In this document: one piece after another, positions 35,250-44,337 of the stretch | Layout of the letters: the number at the start of each line of letters is the position of its first letter | Numbering within the stretch: the first letter of the stretch is position 1 | Assembly (NCBI GenBank): GCA_963820775.1 | Contig: CAWGBF010000002.1 | Location: forward strand, 124,001 to 188,000 | Length of the DNA: 64,000 nucleotides | Source of the DNA: Roseiarcus sp963820775 | GTDB taxonomy: Bacteria > Pseudomonadota > Alphaproteobacteria > Rhizobiales > Beijerinckiaceae | Direction of reading: 5' to 3' | Program-made: the position numbers and the translations under genes | The notes under the pieces: model-generated | Told to the model about the DNA's origin: nothing | The model's input: only the letters and a program-made list of their open reading frames with translations | Databases searched by the model: none

Positions 35250-36686
35250 ATGGGCGCGCACCAGAATTTTATCTCTGGAGAATGGGTCGACGGCTCGAGT
35301 GTGACTCGCGACATCAACCCGTCAAACACAAACGACCTTGTCGGCGAATACGCGCAAGCCGACGCCGCACAGACAAATGCCGCGATCGAAGCCGCGCATG
35401 CCGCGTTCCCCGCTTGGTCACGGACGACGCCGCAGGAGCGGCATGACATTCTGCTGCGAGTCTCGACCGAGATCCTCGCCCGGCGCGAGGAGCTCGGGCG
35501 CCTGCTTTCGCGCGAAGAAGGCAAAACCCTTGTGGAAGGCATTGGCGAGGCGACCCGGGCCGGACAGATCTTCGACTTCTTCGCTGGCGAAGTGTTGCGG
35601 ATTCCGGGGGAAAAGTTCGCCAGCGTACGGCCGAATATCGACATCGAGATCACCCGCGACCCGCTTGGCGCTGTCGGCATTATCGCGCCTTGGAACTTTC
35701 CGCTCGCGATCCCCTCCTGGAAGATCGCGCCGGCGCTAGCCTATGGCAACACGGTGGTGTTCAAGCCCGCGGATCTCGTTCCCGGTTGCGCCCACGCGCT
35801 GTCTGAAATTATCGTCCGCGCCGGCGTTCCCAAGGGCGTGTTCAATCTCGTCGTCGGGCGAGGCTCGGTGGTCGGCCAGGCCATCCTCGAGCATAAGAAA
35901 GTCGATGCGGTCACATTCACGGGCTCGGTCGCGACCGGCGCCAAGGTCGCGGCCGCCTGCGCGAAAGCCATGCGCCGGTTTCAACTAGAAATGGGCGGCA
36001 AGAATCCGCTCGTCGTACTTGCCGACGCCGACCTTAAGAATGCGGTCGAATGCGCGGTCAACGGCGCCTATTTCTCGACCGGCCAGCGTTGCACCGCGTC
36101 GTCACGCCTCATTGTCGAGGAGCCGATTTACCGACGCTTCGCGGATGCGCTCACGGAGCGGATGCGCGGGCTCGTCGTCGACGACGCGCTGAAACCTGGA
36201 ACACACATCGGGCCGGTAGTCGACGCATCGCAGTTCGAGCAGGACCTATCCTATATCGGAATCGGTCAGGGTGAAGGCGCCAAGCTGGCGCTCGGCGGCG
36301 AACGGCTCAATCGAGCCACCCCCGGCTTTTATATGGCCCCTGCCCTCTTCCTTGACGCCGACAACACGATGCGCATCTCGCGTGAGGAGATCTTCGGACC
36401 CGTCTCGGCGATGATTCCGGCGCGCGATTACGATCACGCATTGGCGATCGCTAACGACACCGAATTCGGCCTCTGCGCCGGCATCTGCACGACAAGCCTG
36501 AAGCACGCGTCGCATTTCAAGCGCAACATTGAAGTTGGCATGGCGATGGTCAACCTGCCGACGGCGGGCGTCGACTATCACGCGCCCTTCGGCGGCCGTA
36601 AGGCTTCGAACCTCGGCCCCCGCGAACAGGGACGCTATGCGGCCGAGTTCTACACGACGGTGAAGACTTCTTACACGCAACCGTGA
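35250..36686 (+). CDS. Aldehyde dehydrogenase, 2-oxoglutarate-semialdehyde (2,5-dioxovalerate) type
   Basis: 478-aa NAD(P)-dependent aldehyde dehydrogenase. Motifs: IIAPWNFPLAIPSWKIAPAL (cofactor site), FTGSVATGAKVA, general base in LEMGGKNP and catalytic Cys281 in STGQRCTASSR. YFSTGQRCTASSRLIV and GVDYHAPFGGRKASNLGPRE are strongly of the alpha-ketoglutaric semialdehyde dehydrogenase kind. ATG 35250 follows AGGACAG. It should oxidise the product of the preceding dehydratase to 2-oxoglutarate, completing a Weimberg-type route. Confidence 0.92.
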   Translation: MGAHQNFISGEWVDGSSVTRDINPSNTNDLVGEYAQADAAQTNAAIEAAHAAFPAWSRTTPQERHDILLRVSTEILARREELGRLLSREEGKTLVEGIGEATRAGQIFDFFAGEVLRIPGEKFASVRPNIDIEITRDPLGAVGIIAPWNFPLAIPSWKIAPALAYGNTVVFKPADLVPGCAHALSEIIVRAGVPKGVFNLVVGRGSVVGQAILEHKKVDAVTFTGSVATGAKVAAACAKAMRRFQLEMGGKNPLVVLADADLKNAVECAVNGAYFSTGQRCTASSRLIVEEPIYRRFADALTERMRGLVVDDALKPGTHIGPVVDASQFEQDLSYIGIGQGEGAKLALGGERLNRATPGFYMAPALFLDADNTMRISREEIFGPVSAMIPARDYDHALAIANDTEFGLCAGICTTSLKHASHFKRNIEVGMAMVNLPTAGVDYHAPFGGRKASNLGPREQGRYAAEFYTTVKTSYTQP

Positions 36687-36722
36687 GCGGTCGAGCGGCG
36701 GGTCGCTGGGACGATAACGACA

Positions 36723-37656
36723 ATGATCCTGATCTCCGGCGAGGCGCTGATCGATCTCATCCCCGATCCGATAAAGGCGAGCGCCTACGATGCGGTGCTC
36801 GGCGGCTCGCCCTACAATGTCGCGATCGGACTCGGCCGGCTGGGCGCGCCGACGGGGTTCATCTCGCGCATTTCCGCGGACGGCAACGGCGAGGCGCTCG
36901 CCGCCTCGCTTGCCGAAAACGGCGTCAACCTTGGCTACGTCGCCCGTGACTCGCGCCCGACCATGCTCGCGTTTGTGATGCGCGGCACCGCGAAGACTGG
37001 ATCGCGCTATTCGTTTTACCTCGACGCGACCGCCTTCGATGGCCCTTGGCCCTTTCCGACCGAATGGCCCAAAGGCGCCCGTCACTTGCACGTCGGCTCG
37101 GTTGCAGCCGTCGACCCCCGCCACGGGCAATCCGTTGTCGCGGCGCTAACTGCGGCGCGCCCGCACGCGACAATCAGCTTCGACCCCAATATCCGCCCTC
37201 TCGTGACTCCGGATCGCAACTCCGTGGCGCCTCTCGTGGAACGCCAAGTCTCGTTGGCGTATCTGGTGAAGGCAAGCCAGGAAGACCTCGAATGGCTCTA
37301 TCCGGGCCGCGGCCTTGAGGAGAAGTCTCTCCGCCTGGGCAAAGTCCGACCCGCGTTTTTGTGTCGCGACGCTGGGCGAGCGCGGCGCCCTCGCCATGCT
37401 TGGCAAGGAACGAATCGAGGTTCCGGCGCCGCGCGTCGAAGTCGTCGACACAGTCGGCGCCGGCGACAGCTTCATGTCCGCCCTGCTCTCGGCGATGGAC
37501 CGCGACCACGCGCTGGGGGCTGAGGCGCCGGCGCCGTCTCGAACCGAGCTCGAGAGGTGGCTGCGCTTTGCTGCGACCGCCTCCGCGATCACCTGCACAC
37601 GAAAAGGCTCCGATCCGCCGACACGGAAAGAAGTCGAAGCGGCGCTTCCGCCGTGA
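36723..37656 (+). pseudogene. PfkB-family sugar kinase (fructokinase-like), frameshifted
   Basis: Ribokinase/PfkB-fold kinase. N-terminal part from ATG 36723 is intact (ILISGEALIDLIPDP, GGSPYNVAIGLGRLGAPTGF, FDPNIRPLVTPDR). Near 37320 the frame changes; the remainder, with VATLGERGALAMLG and the ATP/sugar signature VEVVDTVGAGDSFMSALLSA, continues in another frame to the TGA at 37656. Together they give a full-length fructokinase. One indel is enough, so a sequencing error is possible. Same strand and 36 bases after the dehydrogenase. Confidence 0.8.
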
Positions 37657-37751
37657 TTGAAAATTCACTCTGGAGACCCTAAGAACTCGAGCGTTGCGGG
37701 CGCCAGGCGAGGGGTCTAAAATCCAACCGAGCACGAATAGGAATCAAAGTC

Positions 37752-38162
37752 ATGGCGTCGAGTGACGCTCTGCCCGGTCCGCGCCGCCCGCGGCCGCTTT
37801 CGCCGCATCTGAGCATCTATCGTCTGACAATGACGATGGCGATGTCATTCGCCCATCGGGTCAGCGGCGCCGCCTTGTACGTTGGCGTCCTGCTATTGGC
37901 TTGGTTTCTCATCGCCGCCTCTACCGACGCTTCGAGTTTCGCCGTATTCTCCGATTTCATCGGCTCATTCATCGGGCGGCTCGTCCTGTTCGTCGTAACT
38001 TGGGCGCTCTTCCATCACCTCGTGGGCGGTCTTCGTCACATCTTATGGGACGCCGGCTACGGCCTGGATGCGCCGTTGCGCGATCAGATGGCGTGGGCGA
38101 CATTAATCGGCGGTTTTGCGTTGACGATCCTCGCATGGATCGTGGGCCTCGCGACCCGGTAG
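37752..38162 (+). CDS. sdhC: Succinate dehydrogenase cytochrome b556 subunit
   Basis: 136-aa membrane anchor of complex II with three hydrophobic helices. The signature SPHLSIYRLTMTMAMSFAHR VSG (first part) includes the heme-ligand and quinone-site region, and the second helix carries HHLVGGLRHILWD with the conserved His. First gene of sdhCDAB; an upstream gap of about 95 bases should carry the operon promoter. Confidence 0.95.
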   Translation: MASSDALPGPRRPRPLSPHLSIYRLTMTMAMSFAHRVSGAALYVGVLLLAWFLIAASTDASSFAVFSDFIGSFIGRLVLFVVTWALFHHLVGGLRHILWDAGYGLDAPLRDQMAWATLIGGFALTILAWIVGLATR

Positions 38163-38173
38163 GGAGCATCGCA

Positions 38174-38563
38174 ATGGCCAATCATCCAAGCGATCTGCGT
38201 ACCCCTCTTGGAAGAGTCAGGTTTCTTGGCTCGGCGCGGATGGGAACGACCGACGCATGGCTTGTGCACCTGACCTCGGTGGCGCTCGTGCCGCTCAGCC
38301 TTGGCTTTGTCTGGCTTATGCTCAGCCTTTTGAGCAAAGACTACAATGGCGTGCGAGCGGAGCTTGCACACCCAATTCCTGCAATCCTGCTCCTGGCTCT
38401 CGTCCTCACTGGCATCGTCCATATGGAGCTCGGCATGCGCTCCATCATTGTCGATTATATTGGCGGACAGTTGCGCGCATGGGCGCTGGCCGCCAACACC
38501 TGCTTTGCCGCGCTTCTGGCGCTGGCCTGCCTCTACGCGACTCTGCGCGTCGCCTTCACCTGA
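38174..38563 (+). CDS. sdhD: Succinate dehydrogenase membrane anchor subunit
   Basis: 129-aa second anchor with three hydrophobic helices (LVHLTSVALVPLSLGFVWLM; PAILLLALVLTGIVHMELGM; WALAANTCFAALLALACLY). The early motif TPLGRVRFLGSARMGTTDAW and the HMELGMRSIIVDYI segment are characteristic of alphaproteobacterial SdhD. ATG 38174 is 11 bases after sdhC. Confidence 0.93.
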   Translation: MANHPSDLRTPLGRVRFLGSARMGTTDAWLVHLTSVALVPLSLGFVWLMLSLLSKDYNGVRAELAHPIPAILLLALVLTGIVHMELGMRSIIVDYIGGQLRAWALAANTCFAALLALACLYATLRVAFT

Positions 38564-38588
38564 GCAAACCTTAGAAGACGGACCACCG

Positions 38589-40424
38589 ATGGCGACCAAT
38601 GGCTCTTCCACGCAGAGCGCGCCCGCGCTTGGGGGCAAGGCCTATCCGATCACCGACCACACGTTCGATGTCGTCGTGGTCGGCGCGGGCGGGGCCGGCT
38701 TGCGAGCGAGCGTCGGCTGCGCTCGAGCGGGCTTGCGCACGGCGTGCATCACGAAGGTTTTCCCGACCCGCTCGCACACCGTCGCGGCGCAGGGCGGGAT
38801 TTCGGCTTCGCTCGGCAATATGGGTCCGGACGACTGGCGGTGGCATATGTACGACACCGTCAAGGGCTCCGATTGGCTCGGCGATCAGGATGCAATCGAA
38901 TATATGTGCCGACAGGCGCCCGCTGCGGTCTACGAACTGGACCATTGGGGGGTCCCGTTCTCCCGTACTGAAGAGGGCAAGATTTACCAGCGCCCATTCG
39001 GCGGCATGACCACCGACTATGGCAAGGGAGTCGCGCAACGCACCTGCGCCGCGGCGGACCGCACCGGCCACGCCATCCTGCACACCCTGTACGGTCAGGC
39101 GCTAAAGGCGAAGTGCCAATTCTTCATCGAATATTTCGCCATCGACCTCATTCGCGACGTCGAGGGCTCGGTACGCGGCGTCGTCTGCCTCAAGCTGGAC
39201 GATGGCACGATCCATCGGTTTCGCTCCCAGACCACTGTGCTAGCCACCGGCGGCTATGGCCGCGCTTATTTCTCAGCCACTTCCGCCCACACCTGCACCG
39301 GCGACGGCAATGCGATGGCGCTGCGCGCGGGCCTGCCGCTGCAGGACATGGAGTTCGTACAGTTCCACCCGACCGGAATCTATGGCGCGGGCTGCCTCAT
39401 CACCGAAGGCGCGCGCGGCGAAGGCGGCTATCTGGTCAATTCGGAGGGCGAGCGTTTCATGGAGCGCTACGCGCCCTCCGCCAAGGATCTCGCCTCGCGC
39501 GACGTCGTCAGCCGCTCTATGACGATGGAGATCCGAGAGGGCCGAGGCGTCGGCAAGGACAAGGACCACATCTACCTGCACCTCGATCATCTCGATCCCA
39601 AGGTGCTGCACGAGCGGCTGCCCGGCATTTCCGAGAGCGCCCGCATCTTCGCCGGCGTCGATCTGACCAAGGAACCCATCCCCGTGCTGCCGACGGTCCA
39701 CTACAACATGGGCGGCATTCCGACGAATTATCACGGTGAGGTCCTGACCAAGATTAACGGCGATCCCGACGCGATCGTACCGGGACTCATGGCGCTGGGC
39801 GAGGCGGCTTGCGTGTCGGTGCATGGCGCCAACAGGCTTGGCTCCAATTCGCTGATCGACCTCGTCGTCTTCGGCCGTGCGGCGGGCCTGCGCGCTGCCG
39901 AGATGCTGAAGCCCGGCGACAAACAACCCGAGCTCGCCAAGGACAGCGCCGACTTCGCGCTCTCCCGCCTTGACCGGTTCCGCAACGCCAACGGCAAGAC
40001 GCCCACGGCTGCACTCCGCCTCGACATGCAGCGCGTCATGCAAGCCAATTGCGCCGTATTCCGCACCGGCGAAGTGCTTGCGGAGGGCAAGGAGAAGATT
40101 CACGCCGCCTGGCGCGCCGGCGCCGATGTCTCGGTCACCGATCGTTCGCTGATCTGGAACTCCGATCTCATCGAGACGCTCGAATACGACAATTTGATCG
40201 CCCAGGCGGTGGTGACGATGGAGGGCGCGCTCAACCGCCTCGAAAGCCGCGGCGCCCATGCGCGCGAGGATTACCCCAAGCGCGACGACCTCCACTGGAT
40301 GAAGCATACGCTGGCCTGGATCGATCCCTTAAAGCAGACGGTGACGCTCGACTACCGGCCGGTGCACGCCTACACGATGAGCAACGACGTCGGCTACATC
40401 GAGCCGAAGGCGCGGGTGTATTGA
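38589..40424 (+). CDS. sdhA: Succinate dehydrogenase flavoprotein subunit
   Basis: 611-aa catalytic subunit oxidising succinate to fumarate. FAD-binding GAGGAGLRASVG at about residue 33, the covalent-FAD His region RSHTVAAQGGISASLGN, the substrate-site HPTGIYGAG, and ANRLGSNSLIDLVVFGRAA are all intact. Starts 25 bases after sdhD. Uninterrupted across 1.8 kb, in contrast to the frameshifted genes nearby. Confidence 0.98.
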   Translation: MATNGSSTQSAPALGGKAYPITDHTFDVVVVGAGGAGLRASVGCARAGLRTACITKVFPTRSHTVAAQGGISASLGNMGPDDWRWHMYDTVKGSDWLGDQDAIEYMCRQAPAAVYELDHWGVPFSRTEEGKIYQRPFGGMTTDYGKGVAQRTCAAADRTGHAILHTLYGQALKAKCQFFIEYFAIDLIRDVEGSVRGVVCLKLDDGTIHRFRSQTTVLATGGYGRAYFSATSAHTCTGDGNAMALRAGLPLQDMEFVQFHPTGIYGAGCLITEGARGEGGYLVNSEGERFMERYAPSAKDLASRDVVSRSMTMEIREGRGVGKDKDHIYLHLDHLDPKVLHERLPGISESARIFAGVDLTKEPIPVLPTVHYNMGGIPTNYHGEVLTKINGDPDAIVPGLMALGEAACVSVHGANRLGSNSLIDLVVFGRAAGLRAAEMLKPGDKQPELAKDSADFALSRLDRFRNANGKTPTAALRLDMQRVMQANCAVFRTGEVLAEGKEKIHAAWRAGADVSVTDRSLIWNSDLIETLEYDNLIAQAVVTMEGALNRLESRGAHAREDYPKRDDLHWMKHTLAWIDPLKQTVTLDYRPVHAYTMSNDVGYIEPKARVY

Positions 40425-40471
40425 GGCCTTGTTGGCGCGTCGGGACATCTTTCGGGAATGGATAAGCCGCT

Positions 40472-41251
40472 ATGGTCCAACTGACTCTGCCCGATAACTC
40501 CAGGGTTAAGCCGGGCAAGACCTGGCCGAAGCCGGCCAACGCGAGGCGGCTCACCGAATTCCGCATCTATCGCTGGAACCCGGACGACGACGCCAATCCG
40601 CACATGGACGCCTATTTCGTCAACCGCGACGATTGCGGTCCGATGGTCCTCGACGCCCTCATCTGGATCAAGTCCAAGATCAATTCCACGCTGACCTTCC
40701 GCCGCTCCTGTCGCGAAGGCGTGTGTGGGTCGTGCGCGATGAACATCGACGGGTCCAACACCCTCGCCTGCACGCGCGGCATCGACGACGTCGCGGCGCC
40801 GGTGACGATCTATCCGCTGCCGCATCAGGAGGTGATCAAGGATCTCGTGCCGGATCTCTCGGTCTTTTTCGCCCAGCACGCCTCGATCGAACCGTGGCTG
40901 AAGACCCTCAGCCCGGCGCCCGAGAAGGAATGGCTGCAGTCGCCTGAGGAGCGATCGAAGCTCGACGGCCTTTACGAGTGCATCCTGTGCGCCTGCTGCT
41001 CGACGTCCTGTCCGAGCTATTGGTGGAACGGCGATCGTTATCTCGGGCCGGCGGTCCTGCTGCAGGCCTATCGCTGGCTCATCGACTCCCGCGACGAAGC
41101 GCAGGGTGAACGACTTGACAATCTCGAGGACCCGTTCCGCCTCTATCGCTGCCACACCATCATGAACTGCGCCCAGACCTGCCCGAAAGGCCTGAACCCC
41201 GCCAAGGCGATCGTTCACATCAAGGAGATGATGGTCGAGCGGCGATTGTGA
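40472..41251 (+). CDS. sdhB: Succinate dehydrogenase iron-sulfur subunit
   Basis: 259-aa electron-transfer subunit. [2Fe-2S] ligands in CREGVCGSCAMNIDGSNTLAC (described, not continuous use), [4Fe-4S] in CILCACCSTSCP and [3Fe-4S] in CHTIMNCAQTCPKGLNP are all there. Last gene of sdhCDAB. Downstream 41252-41600 has no gene I can support. Confidence 0.98.
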   Translation: MVQLTLPDNSRVKPGKTWPKPANARRLTEFRIYRWNPDDDANPHMDAYFVNRDDCGPMVLDALIWIKSKINSTLTFRRSCREGVCGSCAMNIDGSNTLACTRGIDDVAAPVTIYPLPHQEVIKDLVPDLSVFFAQHASIEPWLKTLSPAPEKEWLQSPEERSKLDGLYECILCACCSTSCPSYWWNGDRYLGPAVLLQAYRWLIDSRDEAQGERLDNLEDPFRLYRCHTIMNCAQTCPKGLNPAKAIVHIKEMMVERRL

Positions 41252-41601
41252 AACGCAGGCTCGACGCTGCCTCTCCGATCCTCGGTCGTTCCGCCAGGCG
41301 CCTCCTTGTGTGACTTGCGCGGATTGCGTTATGGCGGCGATATATCGAGGCGGCTTGCTCTCGAATCGAGCCGTTGATCTGAACCTCGATCGTCGCAAGG
41401 CTGAGGAGGTCCTCAGCCCGAGCCGGCAAGGTCGTTCTCGAAGGGCTCGCCAATGCGCGGACTGCCTACGATCATTGCATTGACGCTTGACTCTGGATTG
41501 CGCGGGCGCGGCCTCGGTCGACGTGATGTGGCCTCAATGCGTCTCCTGCAGTTCTTCCACCGCCGTCACGGCCAAGCGTGATAGCTTTGTGCTCGCCAGA
41601 G

Positions 41602-41800
41602 GCGGAATGGGGGGAGGCGGCGGCGGAATGCATTGCGGGCCGAGTTGCGGCGGCTCGGGTGGCAGAATGGGCGGCGGCTCGGGCGGCGGAATGGGCAGTA
41701 GCTCCGGCGTCGGCTCGGGCGGCGGAATGGGCAGCGGCTCCGGTGGCGGAATGGGCGGAGGCTCCAGTGGCGGAATGGGCGGCGGACTCGGGAGGTGGAA
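41602..41800. repeat. 24-bp imperfect tandem repeat tract in a stretch without a clear gene
   Basis: Between sdhB and the TIR-FGE gene (41252-42006) no gene is certain. The tract repeats a unit like GGCGGCTCSGGCGGCGGAAT plus GGGC about six times from 41649 to 41780, with a looser start at 41602. On the + strand it would read Gly/Ser/Met repeats (GGMGSGSGGG), on the minus strand Pro-rich repeats (PPIPPPEPLPIPPPEP) within a 148-codon frame 41534-41980. Both long frames may be artefacts of the repeat; the minus frame has the more protein-like flank (VGLSEVAPRAVTVGLAAIAR). Confidence 0.6.
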
Positions 41801-42006
41801 CCCCTTCATGGCTGTTCCCCGGGCGAACTGTCGGGCGATCGCCGCAAGCCCGACCGTCACCGCACGAGGCGCAACCTCAGAGAGGCCAACTCTGAACTGT
41901 CGCAGTGCCCCGACAGCCGCTAAATCCGCATTGCGCCGCGCGTGCAGCGCGACCGGGCGCGTCCCTCGGCGAGGTCGCAAGATAACCAGGTCGAGAGGCG
42001 CCGCGG

Positions 42007-43576
42007 TTGAGCGGGATTTTCATCAGCTACCGGCGGGAGGATGCCGAAGGCCAAGCGAGAGCCCTGTCGATCGAGCTCGCGAGATATGTCGGCGAGGACT
42101 CGGTGTTCCTGGATGTCGACAGCATCTCGCTTGGCCGTGACTTTCGTGAGGCGCTGCACGAACGCCTGGAAACCTGCGACGCATTGCTGGCGCTCATCGG
42201 TCCGGCGTGGCTTGACGCGAAGAATCAAGCCGGCAAACGCCGGCTAGACGACCCCGGCGATTACCTGCGCCAGGAGATCGCCGTCGCGCTGGTCCGCAAC
42301 ATCCCGGTCACACCGGTGCTCGTCCAGGGCGCGACGATGCCGGCGGCGGAGCGCCTGCCTGGCGATCTGAAGGAATTGGCGTACCGGAACGGATTCGAGC
42401 TCAGCCACACCCGATGGCATTCCGACGTGCGGGAATTGGCGCATCGGCTCGGCCTGGACGACGCCCAGGTCACGTTGGGCGAACGGCGGGCGAAAGCCGC
42501 GCCGGCGCGACCGGCGGCGGCTCGATCTGGGTCTCCGGGGCGGGTGACGCGGAGGCGAGCGATCGGCGCAGGGGCGGTCGCGGTCGCGGCGGCGGGCCTT
42601 GCCGTCGCCGCGCCCTCGGTTCGCCGCTGGCTCATGAGACCGCCGAGACCTTCCCTGCGTTCGATCAGCTTCGACTATGCGACCGTCGATCAAAAGGGGA
42701 CGCGGCTGCCGACGGCGAAAGCCACCGCCTCTCTGTTCACCGAAACGCTGACGGCCGATATCGGTCTCGACATGGTCGCGATTCAGGGCGCGACGTTCCT
42801 CATGGGCTCGCCGATTTACGAGCCTGAGCGCCGGCCGAACGAGGGGCCCCAGCGCCAGGTGACCGTGAAGCCCCTTCTTCATCGGCGCAGGACCCATCAC
42901 CCAGGCGCAATGGGCGGCCGTGGCGACGGCGCAACCGGACAAGACGTCCTACGGCCTCCAGCCGTTCCCATCGTTCTTCAAAGGGGATGGCCTGCCGGTC
43001 GAGAGCGTCACCTGGAACGAGGCGGATGAGTTCTGCCGCCGTTTGTCCGAAATCGCCGGGCGCGGCTATCGCCTGCCAAGCGAAGCCGAATGGGAATACG
43101 CCTGTCGCGCCGGGACGACCGGCCCGTTCAATGCGGGGCCGACGATCACGACGGAACTCGCAAACTACTGCGGAGCGGGCGGCGCTGTATGCGGCGACAA
43201 CAACGGCAGGAGCATCGCTTCCGACGTCTATGACGGCGTGACTTACGCCTCGGGCGCCTATGACCAAGGCCCGACGGGCAAATTCCGCGGGACGACGACG
43301 CCTGCGGGGACGTTTCCGCCCAACCGCTTCGGTCTCTACGACACGCACGGCAATGTCTGGGAATATTGCCTTGACCTAGCGAGCGCCAACTATGCCGACT
43401 CTCCGTCGGACGGGGCCGCCAACCTTTCAGGACCGTCGGACGGCGAGAGGGTGTTGCGGGGCGGTTCGTGGTCGCACAACCCGGCGATCTGCCGGTCCGC
43501 CTATCGCGATTTCATCGCTCCCGATAACCCCGGCTGGCAGGGCCGCATCGGTCTCAGGGTGGTCTGCGTGCTCTGA
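42007..43576 (+). pseudogene. TIR domain - transmembrane - FGE/SUMF1 fusion protein, one frameshift
   Basis: N-terminal TIR_2-type domain (GIFISYRREDAEGQARAL, VFLDVDSISLGRDFREAL, CDALLALIGPAW; residues 1-135), an Ala/Pro linker, a single hydrophobic segment after Arg residues (RRRAIGAGAVAVAAAGLAVA, about residue 183-205), then a formylglycine-generating-enzyme-like domain (DMVAIQGATFLMGSP, VESVTWNEADEFCRRLSE, YRLPSEAEWEYACRAG, LYDTHGNVWEYCLD, RVLRGGSWSHN). The frame breaks near 42875 at AAGCCCCTTCTTC: removing one C restores KPFFIGAGPITQAQW, so a homopolymer error is likely. TTG start at 42007. The C-terminal domain lacks an obvious FGE active-site Cys pair, so it may bind rather than oxidise. 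Signalling or defence role inferred from other TIR fusions. Confidence 0.8.
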
Positions 43577-43735
43577 TCGCGCGACGCCCGAGCCTTGCGG
43601 CTGGAATCGCGCGGCGAGGCGTGCGACCATTAGGCCGAGGCAGCGACGTGCAGGCGGGTCTGATTGCAGGCTCGCTCATCGGACGCCCCTTACGCTTTGC
43701 GACGATGATGCGGAAACGAAGACGAGGAGGCCGGA

Positions 43736-44297
43736 ATGACGAAGACAACATCGGCGAAAGAGACCCACGCGCAAACGCGCCAAGGAGGCCCACCTGCGCG
43801 AGCGCCTTGGCACGCCGACCGACCTCAAGTCGGAGGCGACGCGGGATATCTCGGCTGCGCTGGCGGGATTGCTGGCCGACGTCTTCGCGCTGTACGTGAA
43901 GACCAAAAATTTCCACTGGCACATGAGCGGGCCGCATTTCCGCGACTACCATCTGCTTTTGGATGAACAGGGCGACCAGATTTTCGCCATGACCGACCCG
44001 ATCGCCGAGCGGGCCCGCAAAATTGGCGGCGCGACCTTGCGGTCGATCGGCGACATCGGCCGGCGCCAGCGCATCCTCGACAACGACGCCGAATATGTCG
44101 ATCCGAAAGATATGCTGGCGGAGCTGCGCGACGACAATAAGAGCCTGACCACGACAATGCGCGAGGTCCATAACGTGTGCGACGACTACGGCGACGTCGC
44201 GACCGCTAGCCTGCTCGAAGTCTGGATCGACGAGACCGAGCGGCGGACTTGGTTCCTGTTTGAGGCGACCCGCAGCGGTCCGGGTCAGAACGACTGA
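43736..44297 (+). pseudogene. dps: Dps-family DNA-binding ferritin, frameshifted near N-terminus
   Basis: Miniferritin protecting DNA in starvation and oxidative stress. The ferroxidase ligands lie in KTKNFHWHMSGPHFRDYHLL and LDEQGDQIFA; the rest (RKIGGATLRSIGDI, WIDETERRTWFLFEATRSG) is intact. The likely start MTKTTSAKETHAQT (ATG 43736) is in a different frame from KEAHLRERLGTPTDLKSEAT; a single missing base around 43780 joins them. An internal start would give a Dps lacking only the flexible DNA-binding tail. About 160 bases after the TIR-FGE gene. Confidence 0.82.
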
Positions 44298-44337
44298 TGC
44301 GGACGGCGACCCACACGCGCTCGCGGAGATGCTTGGC

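Noticed and set aside
36246..37130. Minus-strand frame opposite the aldehyde dehydrogenase and kinase
   Set aside because: Composition is that of a shadow (Arg/Ala/Val-rich) and it overlaps two genes with strong catalytic motifs.
41487..42140. Gly/Met-rich + strand frame running into the TIR gene
   Set aside because: Only the repeat region is striking; the rest is Arg/Pro/Ser-rich and overlaps the TIR coding start in another frame.
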